Below, one piece after another: positions 10,621 through 23,279 of a stretch of DNA of 64,000 nucleotides (position 1 is the stretch's first letter; the number at the start of each line of letters is the position of its first letter). The DNA comes from Meconema thalassinum (Eukaryota > Arthropoda > Insecta > Orthoptera > Tettigoniidae). The DNA lies in assembly GCA_946902985.2 (NCBI GenBank), contig OX336391.1:149929545-149993544 (forward strand). The letters run 5' to 3'. The translations under genes and the position numbers were made by a program. The notes beneath the pieces are model-generated. The model was not told where the DNA came from and searched no databases. It worked only from the letters and a program-made list of their open reading frames with translations.

Positions 10621-12111
10621 GTTCAGTACATTTCAGGGAAGGTTTCTGTATTACTAAATCCACTTTACAATAGGTATAGCACAAGTAGATTAAACAAATG
10701 AGCGACGACGCGCGAAGTGTTTCAACATAGTCCCTTATGCGTTCATATACCATTCGTCCGATAGCGACTAAACTTAGGTGAGTTGTTGTGTACACTTCAG
10801 GGAAACCGACAGTAGTGGCTCAGCTGGCTAAAGAACAGCGTTAGGTCATGGGACAGAGCTCTCTGCTGACTCGGTAGACGCGTGGGTTCGAGCCCCACCG
10901 TCAGCCGTCCTTGAAACGGTTTCCGTGGTTTTCCATTTTCTACGCCAGGCAAATGATGGGACGGTACCTTCTAATAGGCCACGGCCGATTCCTTCTCCAT
11001 CCTTGCCCAGTTTCATTCATTCACCTTCATCCATTCCATATCTCATCCCAACGCGCAGGTCGCCCACGGGCGTCGAATAGAAAGACCTGCACTCGGCCTC
11101 TGACGAGGCCACACGAAAAAAAAAACTTTAGGAAGGTTTCTGGCTTAGTAAATCCAGTTTACAATAGGTATCGCACAAGTAGATTCAACAAATGAGCGAC
11201 GGCACGCGAATCGTTTATACAAAGTCCCGTATGCGTTCATATACCATTCATCCGATTGCTATGAAACTTTGGTGAATTGTTGTGCACCCTCCAGGAAAGG
11301 TTTCTGGCTTAGTAAATCCTTTTTACAATAGGTAGCGCACGAGTAGATTCAACAAATGAGTAACGGCGCGCGTATCTTTTTAAAAAAGTTCCGTATGCGT
11401 TCATATACCACTCATTCGATTGCAATGAAATTTGGTGAAATGTTGTCTTCACTCCCGCGAAGATTTCTGATTTTGTAAATCAATTTTACAATATGGTAGC
11501 GCACGAGTAGATTCAACTAATGAGCGACAGCGCGTGAATCGTTTCAACCAAGTCCCGTATGCGTTCATTTTATACCATTCATCCCATTGTGATAAAACAT
11601 TGGTGAGTTGAGTACAGTCCTGTGAAGGTGTATGAATTAGTAAATCCGTTTATCAATGGGTGGCGCACAAGTAGATTCAACAAATGAGTAACGGTGCGCG
11701 AATCGTTTATAAAAAATCCCGTATGCGTTCATATGCCATTCATTCGATTGTGATGAAACTTTGATGAGTTGTTGTGTACACGCCAGGGAAGGTTTTCGAA
11801 TTAGTAAATCCATTTTATAATAGGTAGCGTACGAGTATATTCAACAAATGGGCGACGGCGCTCGAATCGTTTCAACAAAGTCCCGTATGCGTTCATTTGC
11901 CATTCATTTCATTGCGATGAAACTTTGGTGAGTTGTTAAGGACGCTCCCAGGATGTTTTTTGAGATGGTAAATCAATTTTACAATAGTTTAGAGGTGGTT
12001 AAAGTAAAAAGAAAAAAAAATTATTGGGAATCCAAAAGCACTACAACAAACAAAGTTACACCGCCAACACTTTCTTTGATTGGCATCGCAACGCATGCCG
12101 GGTACGGCTAG
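10621..12111 (+). mobile_element. Helitron H1 with 165-bp satellite, 5'-truncated
   Basis: The 3' end is canonical: hairpin GGCAT...ATGCC followed by GGGTACGGCTAG at 12111, then a host T. The same end is seen at 47760 and 50609. The body is a tandem satellite of about 165 bp with phrases GATTCAACAAATGAG and CCGTATGCGTTCATA. The 5' start present in H2 and H3 is missing; the copy instead joins the 101-bp repeat at 10620. It has no Rep/helicase, so it is non-autonomous. Confidence 0.75.
10806..11125 (+). mobile_element. SINE family A in Helitron H1
   Basis: A tRNA-like head carries an A-box-like TAGTGGCTCAGCTGGC and a B-box GGGTTCGAGCCCCACC. The body has CCAGGCAAATG and GGCCACGGCCG, and the end is a run of ten A at 11116. 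It interrupts a satellite unit: CACTTCAGGGAA before it and ACTTTAGGAAGG after it look like an imperfect target duplication. The other copies are at 56363 and 63492. Confidence 0.85.
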
Positions 12112-12249
12112 TATGGAAATAAATAAATAAATAAATTCTATTAAATTTCATTTACACATGGCAATATCCCAAAAGCAATAATGATTTTAATAGTATTCCG
12201 GGCCGTTAAAGCCTTAATCAACATAATTCCAGATAAGTCTCCATATCAG

Positions 12250-13392
12250 ATCTTTCCGTTCCGTGAAGAATTATACAGCCTATTTTCATATATACTACTT
12301 ATGTTAATTGCCTCTATCAATATACAAAATTTCAGTTTGATTGCTGTAATAGATTCTTAGATATTGAGAACCGTCTAAATATTTTGGATAGTCGCCATAG
12401 TGGATTTGTATATATGTAGGCCATAGAGTTATGCACTATTAGAAGAAGATTATTGCGTAAGTTTATTATTCAAACTTCAATCGCATGATTAGTACACAAG
12501 AATAATTAAAAACGAAATTTTGAAATTTCGCGCAGCCGCCATCTTGAGGTTATGAAAACAATTGAAATGAATTAAATGTCAGTGGATTGAAATTTGCATA
12601 AGCATTTACCGTACCAAATTTCACTGCACTAGGATCGTTAAATCGCGAGAATCGTCCATTTAATATATCAAATTTCACGTCGCCGCCATGTTGGATTTGT
12701 GCTCATCAGGTTATTTATAGTTCCATAGGTGAACTAATGTTAATAGCCTTTATCAACAAACTAAATGTCAGTTTGATTGCTGTCATAGATTAATATATGT
12801 CGAGAACCGCCTAAATATTTCGGATGGTCGCCATGTTGGATTTTTATATATATATAGGCCGTAGAGTTATGTACTGTTACATGACGATTATTGCGTAGGT
12901 TCATTATTCAAACGTTGACTTCGATCGCATGATTAGGACACGAGAAATTACTTAATTTAAAAATTTCGAAATTAAGGACTCGGTGGGGTTCGCGCAAAAT
13001 AGTACTATATCCTTACCGAGTTTCATTATTATTATTTATTTATCGTATGGCTTTTAGTGCCGGGAGTGTCCGAGGACATGTTTGGCTCACCTGAGTCTGT
13101 AGCTGCTTCCAGCGGATACCCTAAAGGGTGAGCTACAAGTTCCGTTCAATTTCAAGTAGTTCCGACTTTCGCCACTATCAATGATACCTAGTGGTGAAGG
13201 TTGGAACTTTGATAGAGCGTTCTGACGGAATCTAACCTAACAAATTTTTCTTTACACAAGTTAAGTCTGTGAAAGGATCTTTTACATGCCATAAATCTCT
13301 CCAGCCGTTTAGATTTTATACGCACACACACACACGGACGAAAGGTGATCTCATAAGTTTATTTCTTTCATAAATGAAAATAATCTAGCAAA
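12250..13392 (+). mobile_element. Helentron-like element E5
   Basis: It starts near CCGTGAAGAATTATACAGCC with AGCCTATTTTCAT and ends with the 3' hairpin region after ACAC microsatellite and AAAGGTGATCTCATAAG. Modules match E4 and E6. CCAT-core motifs lie at 12395, 12539, 12686 and 12831, spaced 144, 147 and 145 bp. The first bases differ from the other copies, so the 5' end is damaged. A SINE-related fragment interrupts it at 13031-13297. Confidence 0.65.
13031..13297 (-). mobile_element. SINE family F 3' part inserted in E5
   Basis: The start matches, in inverted orientation, the 3' part of the copy at 55415-55740 (shared CGTATGGCTTTTAGTGCCGG and GTCCGAGGACATGT). E4 and E6 read through this site without it (sequence GAGTTTCATTGAAATCGCTC), giving the empty state. 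The inner portion to 13297 is diverged. Confidence 0.65.
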
Positions 13393-13977
13393 CTTGAAAA
13401 GAGTACGAACACGATTTAATTTTAGAACAACAATAAATACAGCTACAGTAGCCTAATTACAACCTTTCCATGTAAAAAGAGAGTAAAAGTAAGTGATCGT
13501 AGTCACCTGTTTTACGGGTGTTCGATTCAACGGGCGAAGAACCTCACAATGTGAGATTCTCTGCCATTCCGCAAATCTAAACCCTTGTTCAAATTAGAAA
13601 CGATCTCAGCCATTACAGAAGAGTGGGGAACGTGACCGCTTTACTGAAGACTTAAGTGACAATAAAATCGTTCAATGGCCGAATAAACAGATTCTCAGTG
13701 CACTTTATTGGTAAAATCCCGGTAAGAGAAGACGTTTTTTGCCCCAGCAAATAGCATATATTAAAACTGACTTTTTGAATTCAACGTCCCAATATTAATA
13801 GAGTATTGACACACAAGGCTATACTCATACTTGGAATATCAGAGTGTTCTAATCCCACAATCAACCGTAGGCTACTTGAATTTGTAATGCATTGCTTGAC
13901 ATTTTAAAACTCCAGGCACCGTATAATAGACATTGCCATTTCCTACCATCTCCTTTCTAATTTACTTTTATTTCAGT
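13393..13977. other. Unassigned sequence
   Basis: No gene, no clear repeat shared with the rest of the window. Confidence 0.4.
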
Positions 13978-14022
13978 ACATTAACTCCTCTGATGACCTT
14001 GGCGTCAAGAAGGGTAACCGTC
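13978..14022 (+). mobile_element. SINE family A, 3' tail fragment
   Basis: CATTAACTCCTCTGATGACC and the following GGCGTCAAGAAGGG match the tail of the SINE at 56600-56640. The head and body are absent. Confidence 0.6.
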
Positions 14023-14697
14023 TGAAAAAAAGTGACAGTCATTCTGAAAGACTAGACTTTGCATAATTTTAAATGCTACAAATGCTGAAAAATGCTAGAA
14101 AGGCTGGAGGCTTCTCTTCGCTCGAAGCCAAAGACTCTTGACATGTTAGAAAATGATCTGCATAATACTTATCTTGCTTATCTTGTTTCAAATTACTCGC
14201 GAACGGCAAGTGCAAACCAAGGGCAAAGCAAGGTCAAGCGCGCGGGATGCCGCACGCTCACCAGAGCGCGCGGTGACGTGCCCCTTCCATCCAGTATAAA
14301 ACACTTATAGTGGGCGATGTATTGAAGATAGAGATATGCTCTCGCGGACTTTTTTTTTGCAGAACTTTTCATGCTGACCAATTCTTACGCTCATAGTATA
14401 TTGATATTTTTAACGGTTTGCTCAGCGTAAGCTTAAGAAGGGCACGGACGCTAAGTTTGTTTTCGACTTTTTCAATGAAATCATTACTGCTTGGCTTCCT
14501 TTGATCATATATAAATTATTTTCTACAGAATCTTTCCTCGAGATATCCTTTACAGAATGGTGAAACCCGCATCAAAATCCATCCAGTGGTTCTCGAGATT
14601 ACCCGTGACATCCAAGAATTGGGGATTTTTAGCCTACTTTTCACATTTTACAAAAATGAGGAAAAAGTAGTCTTATGAGATCGGGCAAATGTGTGTG

Positions 14698-14728
<31 letters not shown>

Positions 14729-16217
14729 GTGTGTGTCTGTCTGTCCTTCTGTCTGTCTGGCTGGCTGTGTGTGTGTCCCCCCCTATCAACTCCTAAACGG
14801 CTGCAGTAATCAAAACCAAATTTAGTATGAGTAAAGATGTGCACCGGAATAGCTCACGTCCATATTTGAAAATGATGTCAGTGCTACCAACTGCTGAAAA
14901 AACGCACTAGAAATTTGAGCTCCATGTTGGATATCCTGCAAGGTATGCATAGGAGCTATTCCAAAATTGGCACACATGTAGATAATACTATTTCAGTTTA
15001 ATTTCCAGGAGGCCAACCATGACAGTGTTGCCAAAATAATTAAAAGCCTCCTGATAGGTCCAATGTTTAAATGCATATAACTTCTACACTATCAACTGGA
15101 TTTCAACCAAATTTTGTATGTAATATCTGTACATAAACAGATATGACTGAGCGTATTCGTAAGAGCCACCAGGGCTGCCAACTGTTAATAATTGCTCTCT
15201 CTATTTTTTATCCAAATACCAATATATCAGAATGTGTACAAGCCGACAGCTTTAAACTATGCACACGTATAGTACCTGACATGTTTGATTAATTTTGGAG
15301 TAACTTATATACGTCAGTTCTACCAACATGATTCTAAGCCTGCTGAAAGGGCCAATTTTTAAATACATGTAACTTCTATACTATCAATAGGATTTCATCC
15401 AAATTTCGCATGTGCTATGTGTAACATATCAGATATGACTATAAGTATTCTTCAGTGCAATCAGGGCTGCCAACTGTTAATAAATGCTGTCTATATTTTT
15501 TACCCTAATATCAATATATCAAAAAGTATGCAAGCCAACAGCTCTATACTTTGCACACGTATAGCACCTGACATTCTAGATTAATTTGGAGTAATTAATA
15601 CAAGGCAGTGCTGACAACATGATTCTATGCCTGCTGATATGTCCAATTTTAAAATACATGTAACTTCTATACTAACAAATGGATTTCATCCAAAATTGGC
15701 ACAACAAGATATCATAATATTTCAGATTATTTCTGACCAGCACACGCATGGTATTGTTGGCAACATGCTTTTACGCGTGCTGATAGATCCAGTGTCTAAC
15801 TGCAAGTAACGTCCATTGGACTTCAACCAAATTTTGTATTCTGTACCTTAAGAGATGGAACTAAGAATATATTCAGTCACCAGGGCTGCCAACTGTAGTG
15901 CTCTATTAGGCTACATTATACCATGTATATTTTGAACTAATTAGATATTTCGATATTACCAACTTAATTTCGTCATTATTCTAGATAGGTTCATATTCTG
16001 TAGAATAATCATTGGCATGAAAAGTAGGCTGTATAGTTCTTAACGGAACTTCTTGTTGTCTTATACTAACGAAGTAGAGATTGTCGGGATACACATGCAC
16101 CAAGCGGTACTATGACGTCACACACCTCAGTGCATCTGGGTACTTTTCGTCCCGTCACCGTAACGTAACGCCTGACCCCAGTGTAACAACGAAGTCGACA
16201 AGATCATTTAAAATGAT
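14023..16217 (+). mobile_element. Repeat M copy (terminal-inverted-repeat type), interrupted by E3
   Basis: The left end AGTCATTCTGAAAGACTAG matches the terminal repeat of the element at 24217-25631. The inner segments CGCTCACCAGAGCGCGCGG (14257-14275) and 16087-16217 (AAGCGGTACTATGACGTCAC onward) match 24656-24672 and 24691-24803 in the same order. E3 (14628-16057) lies between them as an insertion, and E4 begins at 16218 where the match stops. No coding capacity. Confidence 0.55.
14628..16057 (-). mobile_element. Helentron-like element E3
   Basis: On the minus strand it begins AACAAGAAGTTCCGTTAAG, where GTTC/GAAC form a short 5' inverted repeat, and ends with AGTAGGCT in a hairpin (14631-14675). 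A microsatellite of TCTG units (14698-14770) precedes the 3' end. Inner modules recur every 133-155 bp (for example CCAACTG or CCAACATG phrases near 14878, 15023, 15178, 15318, 15469, 15613, 15755, 15888). Same subfamily as E2. Confidence 0.7.
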
Positions 16218-16384
16218 AACAAGTAGTTCCGTGAAGAACTAAACAGCCTATTTTCATATATCCTACTTATGGTAATTACCTCTCTCAAGATACACAATTT
16301 CAGTTTGATTGCTGTAATAGATTCGAAGATATTGAGAACCCTCTAAATGTTTTGGATGTTCATCATGTTGGATTTGTATATACT

Positions 16385-16398
16385 GTATATAGGCCATA
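16385..16398 (+). repeat. 14-bp target site duplication, left copy
   Basis: GTATATAGGCCATA is repeated at 19631-19644 and flanks the RTE-type LINE exactly. Other copies of the host element carry this stretch once, for example TATGTAGGCCATAGAG in E5. Confidence 0.9.
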
Positions 16399-19300
16399 AC
16401 TCCGCCTGCGGCAACCATGGGGTGGATTGAGTAGCTCCATGGGTGTCGTTGCCGGTCCCAAGCCCGAAGAAAGGAGGAGGGTTAGGGAGACCAGTCTCAA
16501 CTCTCCCTGTAAAGAATTTGTGAGAGACCATCTAGCTATAATGGCATGTGCTTAGGCCAAAAGGTGGTAGCCCCACTAAAGCACTCGGGGACTGTGGGCT
16601 AACAACCTGCATCTCTTAAAATTTATTGTTAAAGAAACTTCAAGAAGCAAAAGCCGGACGGACAACAAGTTGACAACCTTTGGAATGAAATGGACCACGA
16701 GGATCGGATTTTGGAATGTACGGACACTTTACGAGAGTGGAAAGTTACATCAAGCTGTAGCAGAATTTATCAACTATAATCTAGACATAATGGGAATGAG
16801 CGAGGTACGCTGGAATGAATTTGGAGAAGATAGACTACAAGAGGGGATGACCTTTCTGTATTCAGGCAAACCCAATGCCGAGGTCGACCATGTGAATGGT
16901 GTAGGCCTAATTCTAAATAAAACGGAAAAGAAGAGTCTGCTGGAATGGAGACCTATATCAGACAGAATCATAACAGCGCGGTTCAAAGGGCAGGTACGAA
17001 ATGTAACTATCATCCAATGTTACGCCCCAACTGAACAAGCAGACATGGATACCAAAAACTACTTCTATACAAAGCTGCAGGCAACATTGAATGGGGTGAA
17101 ACGAGATATTGTCATTGTGATGGGAGACCTAAATCCGAAAGTGGGCTCCGAAAACCTTGGGATAGAAAATATAATGGGGAGACATGGAGTTGGAGAGGAG
17201 AATAAAAACTGAGGACTATTTAAGGAGTTCTGTGCGAGCAATGAGTTGACCATCGGAGGAACGGTGTTCCCACATAGAAAATGTCATAACATCTCATGGA
17301 TATCACCTGATCACAGGACGCAGAATCAGATTGACCACTTTGCCATAAGTGGGAAATGGAAAAGATCATTGTTAGATGTCAGAAACAAAAGGAGAGCCGA
17401 CATAGGTAGTGATCACCATTTGATGTTAGCCAAGGTGCGCAATAAAATCATAGCTGAAAAGAAGAAATTTGATGTTCCAAAAAAGCGGTTTGATGTTCAA
17501 AAGCTGAAGGACCCCAACGTCAAACAAAAATTTAGATTAGAACTGCGTAACAGATACTAAATACAAGAGAATATGGAGTAGAAGAAGAATGGCAGAAAAT
17601 TAAAGGAGCAATCCTAGAAACTGCAGAGAAAGTAGTGGGATTCAGAGATAACAAAAGGAAGGATTGGATGAGCCAGGACACCTGGGAAAAGGTGGGAGAG
17701 AGGAAGAAACTGAAAGCAAAGATGAATACCACAAAAACTAGGAGACAAAAGATGGATCTTCATTCAGAGTACACGAGAGTAGACCGGGAGGTGAAAAGAA
17801 GTGCAAGATCAGACCGAAGGAAGTGGGCAAGTGATCTCGCATCAAGGGCGGAGAGGGCTGCCAGAGAAGGAATCATGAAGGAACTTTACCAGACCACAAG
17901 ACTGCTAGGAAAGAGGAAGGGACCTATAGATCGTCCTGTGAGAAGTAAAACTGGAGTGTTGCTGACTACTGAAGATGAGCAATTGGAAAGATGGCGTGAA
18001 CATTTTGCAGAAGTGCTGAATAGAGAGGTACGAACAGAGGAAGAAGAGCAACAGGACGGAGAAGAACAGGGAGGTGTAGATGAAAATGCAGAGGAAGATG
18101 GAAATCGAAATGAATGTGACGTTCTTGGTAGAATCAAGAGTGGAGCACCTAGTAGAGAAGAGATCAGAGCTGCTCTAAAGCAAACGAAAAGTGGCAAAGC
18201 GCCGGGAACAGATAACATCCCGCCAGAGCTCTTGAAAGAAGATCTAGCAACAACAGTAGATTTACTGTACCCCCTGTTTGAAAAAATCTGGAACCGGGAA
18301 GAAATACCAGAAGAATGGAAGACCGGCACTTTAGTCAAAATTCCGAAGAAGGACGACTTGACAAATTGCAATAATTGGAGGGGAATAATGCTGTTATCTA
18401 ATCCTAACAAAGTGTTGTCACGAATCATCTTCAACAGAATGAAGGACTACCTTGAAATCCACCTAAGAAGAGAACAAGCAGGGTTTCGCAGAAACCGATC
18501 GTGTGTCGATCAGATTAATACACTCCGCATTATCCTTGAACAGAGCATGGCATTTATGGCCAGTCTATATCTAGTGTTTATAGACTTTGAAAAGGCTTTC
18601 GATTCAGTAAACAGAAGAAGCATGTGGAAAATAATTGCAAATTATGGTATTCCGGGAAAGGTTATCAGAGTTATGCAAGAAATGTATAACGGATACTCGT
18701 GCAAAGTAATGCACCAAGGGAAATTGACACCATCCATTGAAGTAAGAACAGGTGTAAAACAGGGGTGTGTTCTCTCTCCATCAATCTTCCTAATTGTGAT
18801 AGATGAAGTGATGAGGAAAACAAATGAAGGTAAAAGAAGAGGAGTAAGTTGGAATTTAACAGATCAACTAGAAGATATAGATTTTGCTGATGATGTGTGT
18901 CTCCTCTCACAAAGCTTTCGGCACATGAATACCAAACTGAAAGATCTACAGGAACAGGCAGGAAGGCTAGGGTTAACTGTAAATTCAGGGAAGACCAAAT
19001 CGGAAGAAACGTAGAGGATGTTAAAGAATTTACGTATCTTGGTAGCATCGTTTCTAAAACTGGAGGAGCAGAAGAGGATGTGAGCAGCAGGATCAAGAAA
19101 GCAAATGCAGCCTTTATCCAGTTGCATCCTATCTGGATAAGCAATGAGATTTCCACACGAACTAAACTCCGAATATTCAATAGCAATGTAAAATCAGTGT
19201 TGCTATACGGATGTGAGACTTGGAAAGTAACAAAATCTATCATAAAGAAAATCCAGACCTTTATAAACAGATGCTTACGAAGAATCTTGAGGGTGTTTTG

Positions 19301-19630
19301 GCCAAATGTAATATCCAATGAAGAACTATGGAATCGTACAAACGAGAAGCCCGTGGATTTACAGTTGAAGGCAAGAAAGTGGAAGTGGGTTGGACATACA
19401 CTGCGCAAAAACCAGATGGCAATAGAGAGGCAAGCCCTGAGTTGGAATCCTCAGGGACATCGCAGAAGAGGAAGACCGAGGGAAACTTGGGGGAGGACAG
19501 TGGAGAGGGAAGCTGCAGAAGCGGGGAGAACGTGGGGAGAAGTGAAGGCAATGGCACGCAACCGAGTCCGATGGCGATGGTTCGTTGAAGCCCTATGCTC
19601 AAGCGATGCGAACAACAGGACTTAAGTCAA
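16399..19630 (+). mobile_element. RTE-type LINE, nearly full length, decayed
   Basis: A 3.2-kb non-LTR element with endonuclease and reverse transcriptase in one presumed frame, a 5' leader of about 280 bp (starting CCGCCTGCGGCAACC) and almost no 3' UTR. It sits in E4 with a 14-bp duplication on each side, so its ends are known. Short 3' ends are usual for RTE elements. The coding lesions are described under the coding entry. Confidence 0.85.
16685..19625 (+). pseudogene. RTE LINE endonuclease/reverse transcriptase, broken
   Basis: The N-terminal APE-type endonuclease shows GFWNVRTLY, SEVRWNE, CYAPTEQ, MGDLNPKVG and a final SDHHL. An in-frame TGA at 17210 interrupts it. A frameshift near 17555 moves coding to another frame (17563 onward, NTREYGVEEEWQK). 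The reverse transcriptase has KAPGTDNIPPELL, FIDFEKAFDSV, GVKQGCVLSPSIF and FADD at about 18887, all intact. Near 19000 a second frameshift with a small deletion occurs before EFTYLGSIVSKTG. The C-terminus ends with KWKWVGHTLRK and RRRGRPRETW at 19471, with stop at 19623. Three to four lesions make it inactive. ATG at 16685 is the likely start. Confidence 0.85.
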
Positions 19631-19644
19631 GTATATAGGCCATA
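19631..19644 (+). repeat. 14-bp target site duplication, right copy
   Basis: Exact repeat of 16385-16398, directly after the LINE 3' end. Confidence 0.9.
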
Positions 19645-20716
19645 GAGTCATGTGCTATTAGATGAAGATTACTGCGTAGGTTTATTATTCTAACTTCAAT
19701 CGCATGATTATAACACAAGAATAATTAAAAACGAGATTTTAAAATTTCGCGCAGCCACCATCTTGAGGTTATGAAAACAATTGAAGTAAACTAAAGGCCA
19801 GTGGATTAGAATTCGTATAAGCATTTACCGTACCAAGTTTCATTGTGCTCGGATGGTTAAATTGCGAGAAACATTCATTTAAATATTTAAATTTCGCGTC
19901 ACTGCCATGTTGGATTTGCGCCCACCAGGTTATTGAAAACCTCATACGTGAACTTACGTTAGTAGCCTTTATCAACATACAAAATTGCAGTTTGATTGCT
20001 GTCATAGATTAGTAGATATTGAGAACCGTCTAAATATTTCGGATGGCCGCCCTGTTGGATTTATTTATATACCGTATATATATGTTATGTATTATTAGAT
20101 GACAATTATTACCTAGGTTCATTATTCAAACGTTGACTTCGATCGCAAGATTAGGACACAGGAGATAAAATAATAATTTTAGAATTTCGCACAGCCACCA
20201 TCTTGAGGTTATCTAAACAATTAAACTAAATTAGATGTCAGTGCATTACAATGTGTATAAACATTTGCTGTACCATGTTTCACTGCGCTCGGGTGATTAA
20301 ATCGCGCGAAAAGTGTATTTAAATCTTTCAGCTTCGCTCGGCTGCCATGTTCGTTTCTTGCTTGACAGGTTCCTGAAAGTTACTTAGATAAACTTGTGGT
20401 AGCGCCCTTTATCACCGTACAAAATTTCAGGGTGATATCATTAACAGTTTCGGAGATATCGAATGCCGGTGAAATATTTTGCACAGCCGCCATGTTGGAT
20501 TGGGGAGACATAATACAATCTGAAGGGCACAGTCGGGATCGGATAGAATAGTACTATATATTTACCGAGTTTCATTGAAATCGCTCCAGCCGGTTAGATA
20601 TTATTAGGGGGACACACACACGCACACACACACACACACACACACATACACACACACACACGGGCAAAAGGTGATCTCTTGAGACTATTTTTTCGTAAAT
20701 GAAAATAGGCTAAAAA

Positions 20717-21463
20717 GTACAGGGTGGTGTTAGCTCGGTTTGGGTCGGGACAACGTATACACGCGCTGCACGTGACAGCGTGTCACTAGCGGAGACATTT
20801 GAAGTGTAACCTCCCGCTCAATCTACTGATAGCGTGTCCAGTGTTGAGCATTTGTCTGTAAACTAACCATGCGAAGCAGTTACATTTTACTCGCATGAGG
20901 TCTTCTTCGGTTATTTTCTACATTTCTGCCTTCCCCAGGGGCTCACAACTTGCGGGAATTGAGCAGAAGACAAGAGATACCATGAAAAGCAAGAGAAGAG
21001 GTTGACCCCTCGAAGAATGAGAGATCAGGAAAGATGAGAGACAAGGGCCAAGTAAGCGGCGGGGTGTGTGTAGCCCCACCACTTATGGTACACCCGTCAT
21101 AGTGCGGGTCGGGCGGGGTATGAGCCACGTATGTTAGCGTAGTTTCCAGGCAGCGGTCGGCGTAGCGGAATTAGTACAGAACAGTAATTCAAAGGTCGTG
21201 GGGTCGAGGCCCTTTGTGGAAACGTTTTGGTCTAGTTTTTATTCTTAATTGGTACGTTACTTAGGCCTACACAAGAAATAAACCTAAATAATGCTCAATA
21301 TATTGTATCTATTAATATTTGCATAAAAGTCATGACACGGAAAGACAAAGGAAAAATTCGGGATGGCAAATACATCTCCAGGAAGGGATTGCAATTAAGC
21401 CGTAGGCTACACGAGAGCGTCGTATATAACGTTAGACACTTATGATTTTACAGTTAATGGTTA
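20717..21463. other. Unassigned; degenerate tRNA-like segment near 21150
   Basis: Mostly unrecognised sequence. 21150-21222 resembles a SINE head: GGTCGGCGTAGCGGAATTAG then GTGGGGTCGAGGCCC as a weak B-box. It does not fold as a standard tRNA by eye. Confidence 0.35.
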
Positions 21464-21820
21464 GCTTGCCACAGTGGGTGAGTGGTTATCGTGTCGAACT
21501 ACCAAGCTTGCAGGTTCACTCCTAGCCATGATAAGTGATTTTTGCAAGGCGACAAAAATCACGGTACGCACGTCATACGATGTTAGCATGTCAAATAACC
21601 CGTTTGAATTCAGTAGGCAAAATTAATCTCGGGATCTTTCGCCAACACAAAGTTCCTCCATTCACCAATAGAAAGCGCTATGGTGTCAAGGAGCTTAGAT
21701 ATCTAACCTCCTTGACTCCAACGATCGATAAAATTCGACATGCAAGCTGCCCTCTTGGTGGCAATTAACAAAGCTTGCACCCGACACCCGAGGCCATACG
21801 ATATTATTATTGTAGTTGAT
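21464..21820 (+). mobile_element. SINE family C, plus copy
   Basis: tRNA-like head (GCCACAGTGGGTGAGTGG, then CAGGTTCACTCCTAGCC as B-box) with a body of about 300 bp. It matches the minus copy at 26198-26568, whose ends are fixed by a 12-bp target duplication. Its 3' end is GAGGCCATACGATATTATTA. Another 3' fragment lies at 43735-43812. Confidence 0.8.
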
Positions 21821-21920
21821 GATTCACACGTCGTGAGGTGATATTCATAGTAAAAACAGGGGAAGCAGTAATTTTTTCGGCATCTTGCACAAGTAATAAA
21901 CGCCGCACTTTAGAATTACA

Positions 21921-22450
21921 GGAGCGGCTTCGGTGGCGTAGTTGGTAGCATGCTGAGCTTCTATGCCCAAGATCGCGGGTTCAAACCCGGCCGAAGTCGT
22001 CGGATTTTTTAAGAACGTAAAAAATCCCTCAGTATGCCTTCCTTCGGAGGGGAAGTAAAGCCGGCGGTCCCATGTCATAGATTTATGGCATGTTAAAGAA
22101 CCTTTCCATTAATTACACCTGTGTGAAGCTAAATTATATATAGGTTAAACATTTGACTAACGTACTTAGGTTCCTACGTTCGTCGTCAAGAGCCGACTGC
22201 GGTGGCATCTGGTAACTGAGTTCTGTACTAGTTGGTCGTTGACGGTGGCGTTTGGTGGCAAAAGTAGGAACTACTTGGAAAAATTGAATGTCTGCAGTCC
22301 TTACTTGAATTAAAACAGATACACACACTAATACAGTCATCACAATTAACACCGGTTATCAGACAGATTCTACATACACCCAAAGTACACGGGGCTACAT
22401 GACCGCGTTGTCGCAGCCCCTAATCTAAGGAACCAACCAACCTACTAACC
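21921..22450 (+). mobile_element. SINE family E, plus copy
   Basis: Clear tRNA-like head with GGCGTAGTTGGTAGCATGC and B-box CGGGTTCAAACCCGGCC. The body to about 22450 matches the minus copy at 3238-3636. The unusually long body (about 500 bp) may include a LINE-derived tail. Confidence 0.75.
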
Positions 22451-23102
22451 AGAATTACAGGGTTGTTTTCAAGTTGTTATAGAAAAACAAAAAACATACG
22501 TGGCTCATGCCTCAACCGACCTGTGGCAAAAATTCAATTTATTTCTGGATCTCCCACTTTTGTCACTTTAATTTATGTTTGAACCCTGTATCTACCATGC
22601 ATTTGGACGAAGTCGTTGATGACGAGTAGATGCAGTCCCCTTGTGAATAAGTGTAAGCTTCTGAGAGTGACCTGCTATCAGGAGCAGCGCATATATGCTT
22701 GCTCTGACCCAAAGCCGACCTAACCACACCGTGCTAACCACACGCAAACTCATCTCATCCTCGAACACGCATGGACGTTGAGTGCAGTAGACAGAGTATT
22801 CACAAAGGTAACTGAAGGTGAATTGATTGAAGTTATTGTTCAGAAACACAGCAGTAGTAAAAGTGAAGAAGTCGAGAACCCAAGATAAAATTATCCAAAC
22901 TACTGAAATTACCTTCTGTAATGATTCAAAATAGATCTGGAAATGATGTAGTTTACTCCTCCGCTGTCTATAACCCACCCAGCTTCCCTTTTTAGAACAC
23001 GATTATTTAGTAAGTTCCAGCTGTGTCGGCCATTATCCGCGTGAATTATGCACAGTTCAGTATTTATTGCCAACCCCACGCATACGGTAGTTAGGCATAC
23101 TA
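22451..23102. other. Unassigned sequence
   Basis: No gene and no repeat matching elsewhere in the window. A 128-codon minus-strand frame at 22592-22978 has no family signature. Confidence 0.4.
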
Positions 23103-23279
23103 CAGTATACTCTCGATTATCCGTCCAATGAAAGAGGTGAATGGCACGGATAATCGGAAAACATGGATAATTCAAAAGCAAGAAGAATGCCTTCTATTAT
23201 TTTAAAAATATACAGTAGCCTACCATATAAAGTAGGATTATGGATCGCAGTTGAAAAGACAAACTTTATGACAAATGAC

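Larger units (their letters stand above)
16218..20716 (+). mobile_element. Helentron-like element E4, carrying an RTE LINE
   Basis: It begins AACAAGTAGTTCCGTGAAG with TAGTTC/GAACTA forming a small 5' hairpin, then AGCCTATTTTCATATATCC. It ends with CA microsatellite (20612-20660), AAAGGTGATCTC and a hairpin closing in GAAAATAGGCT. Excluding the LINE at 16399-19630 it is about 1.25 kb. CCAT-core motifs in the right half lie at 19758, 19905, 20050 (variant), 20198, 20345 and 20490, that is every 145-148 bp. Confidence 0.75.

Noticed and set aside
14641..14844. 67-codon frame rich in TDRQ
   Set aside because: Translation of the TCTG microsatellite in E3.
22592..22978. 128-codon minus-strand frame
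   Set aside because: No recognisable motif; length is within chance for this composition.
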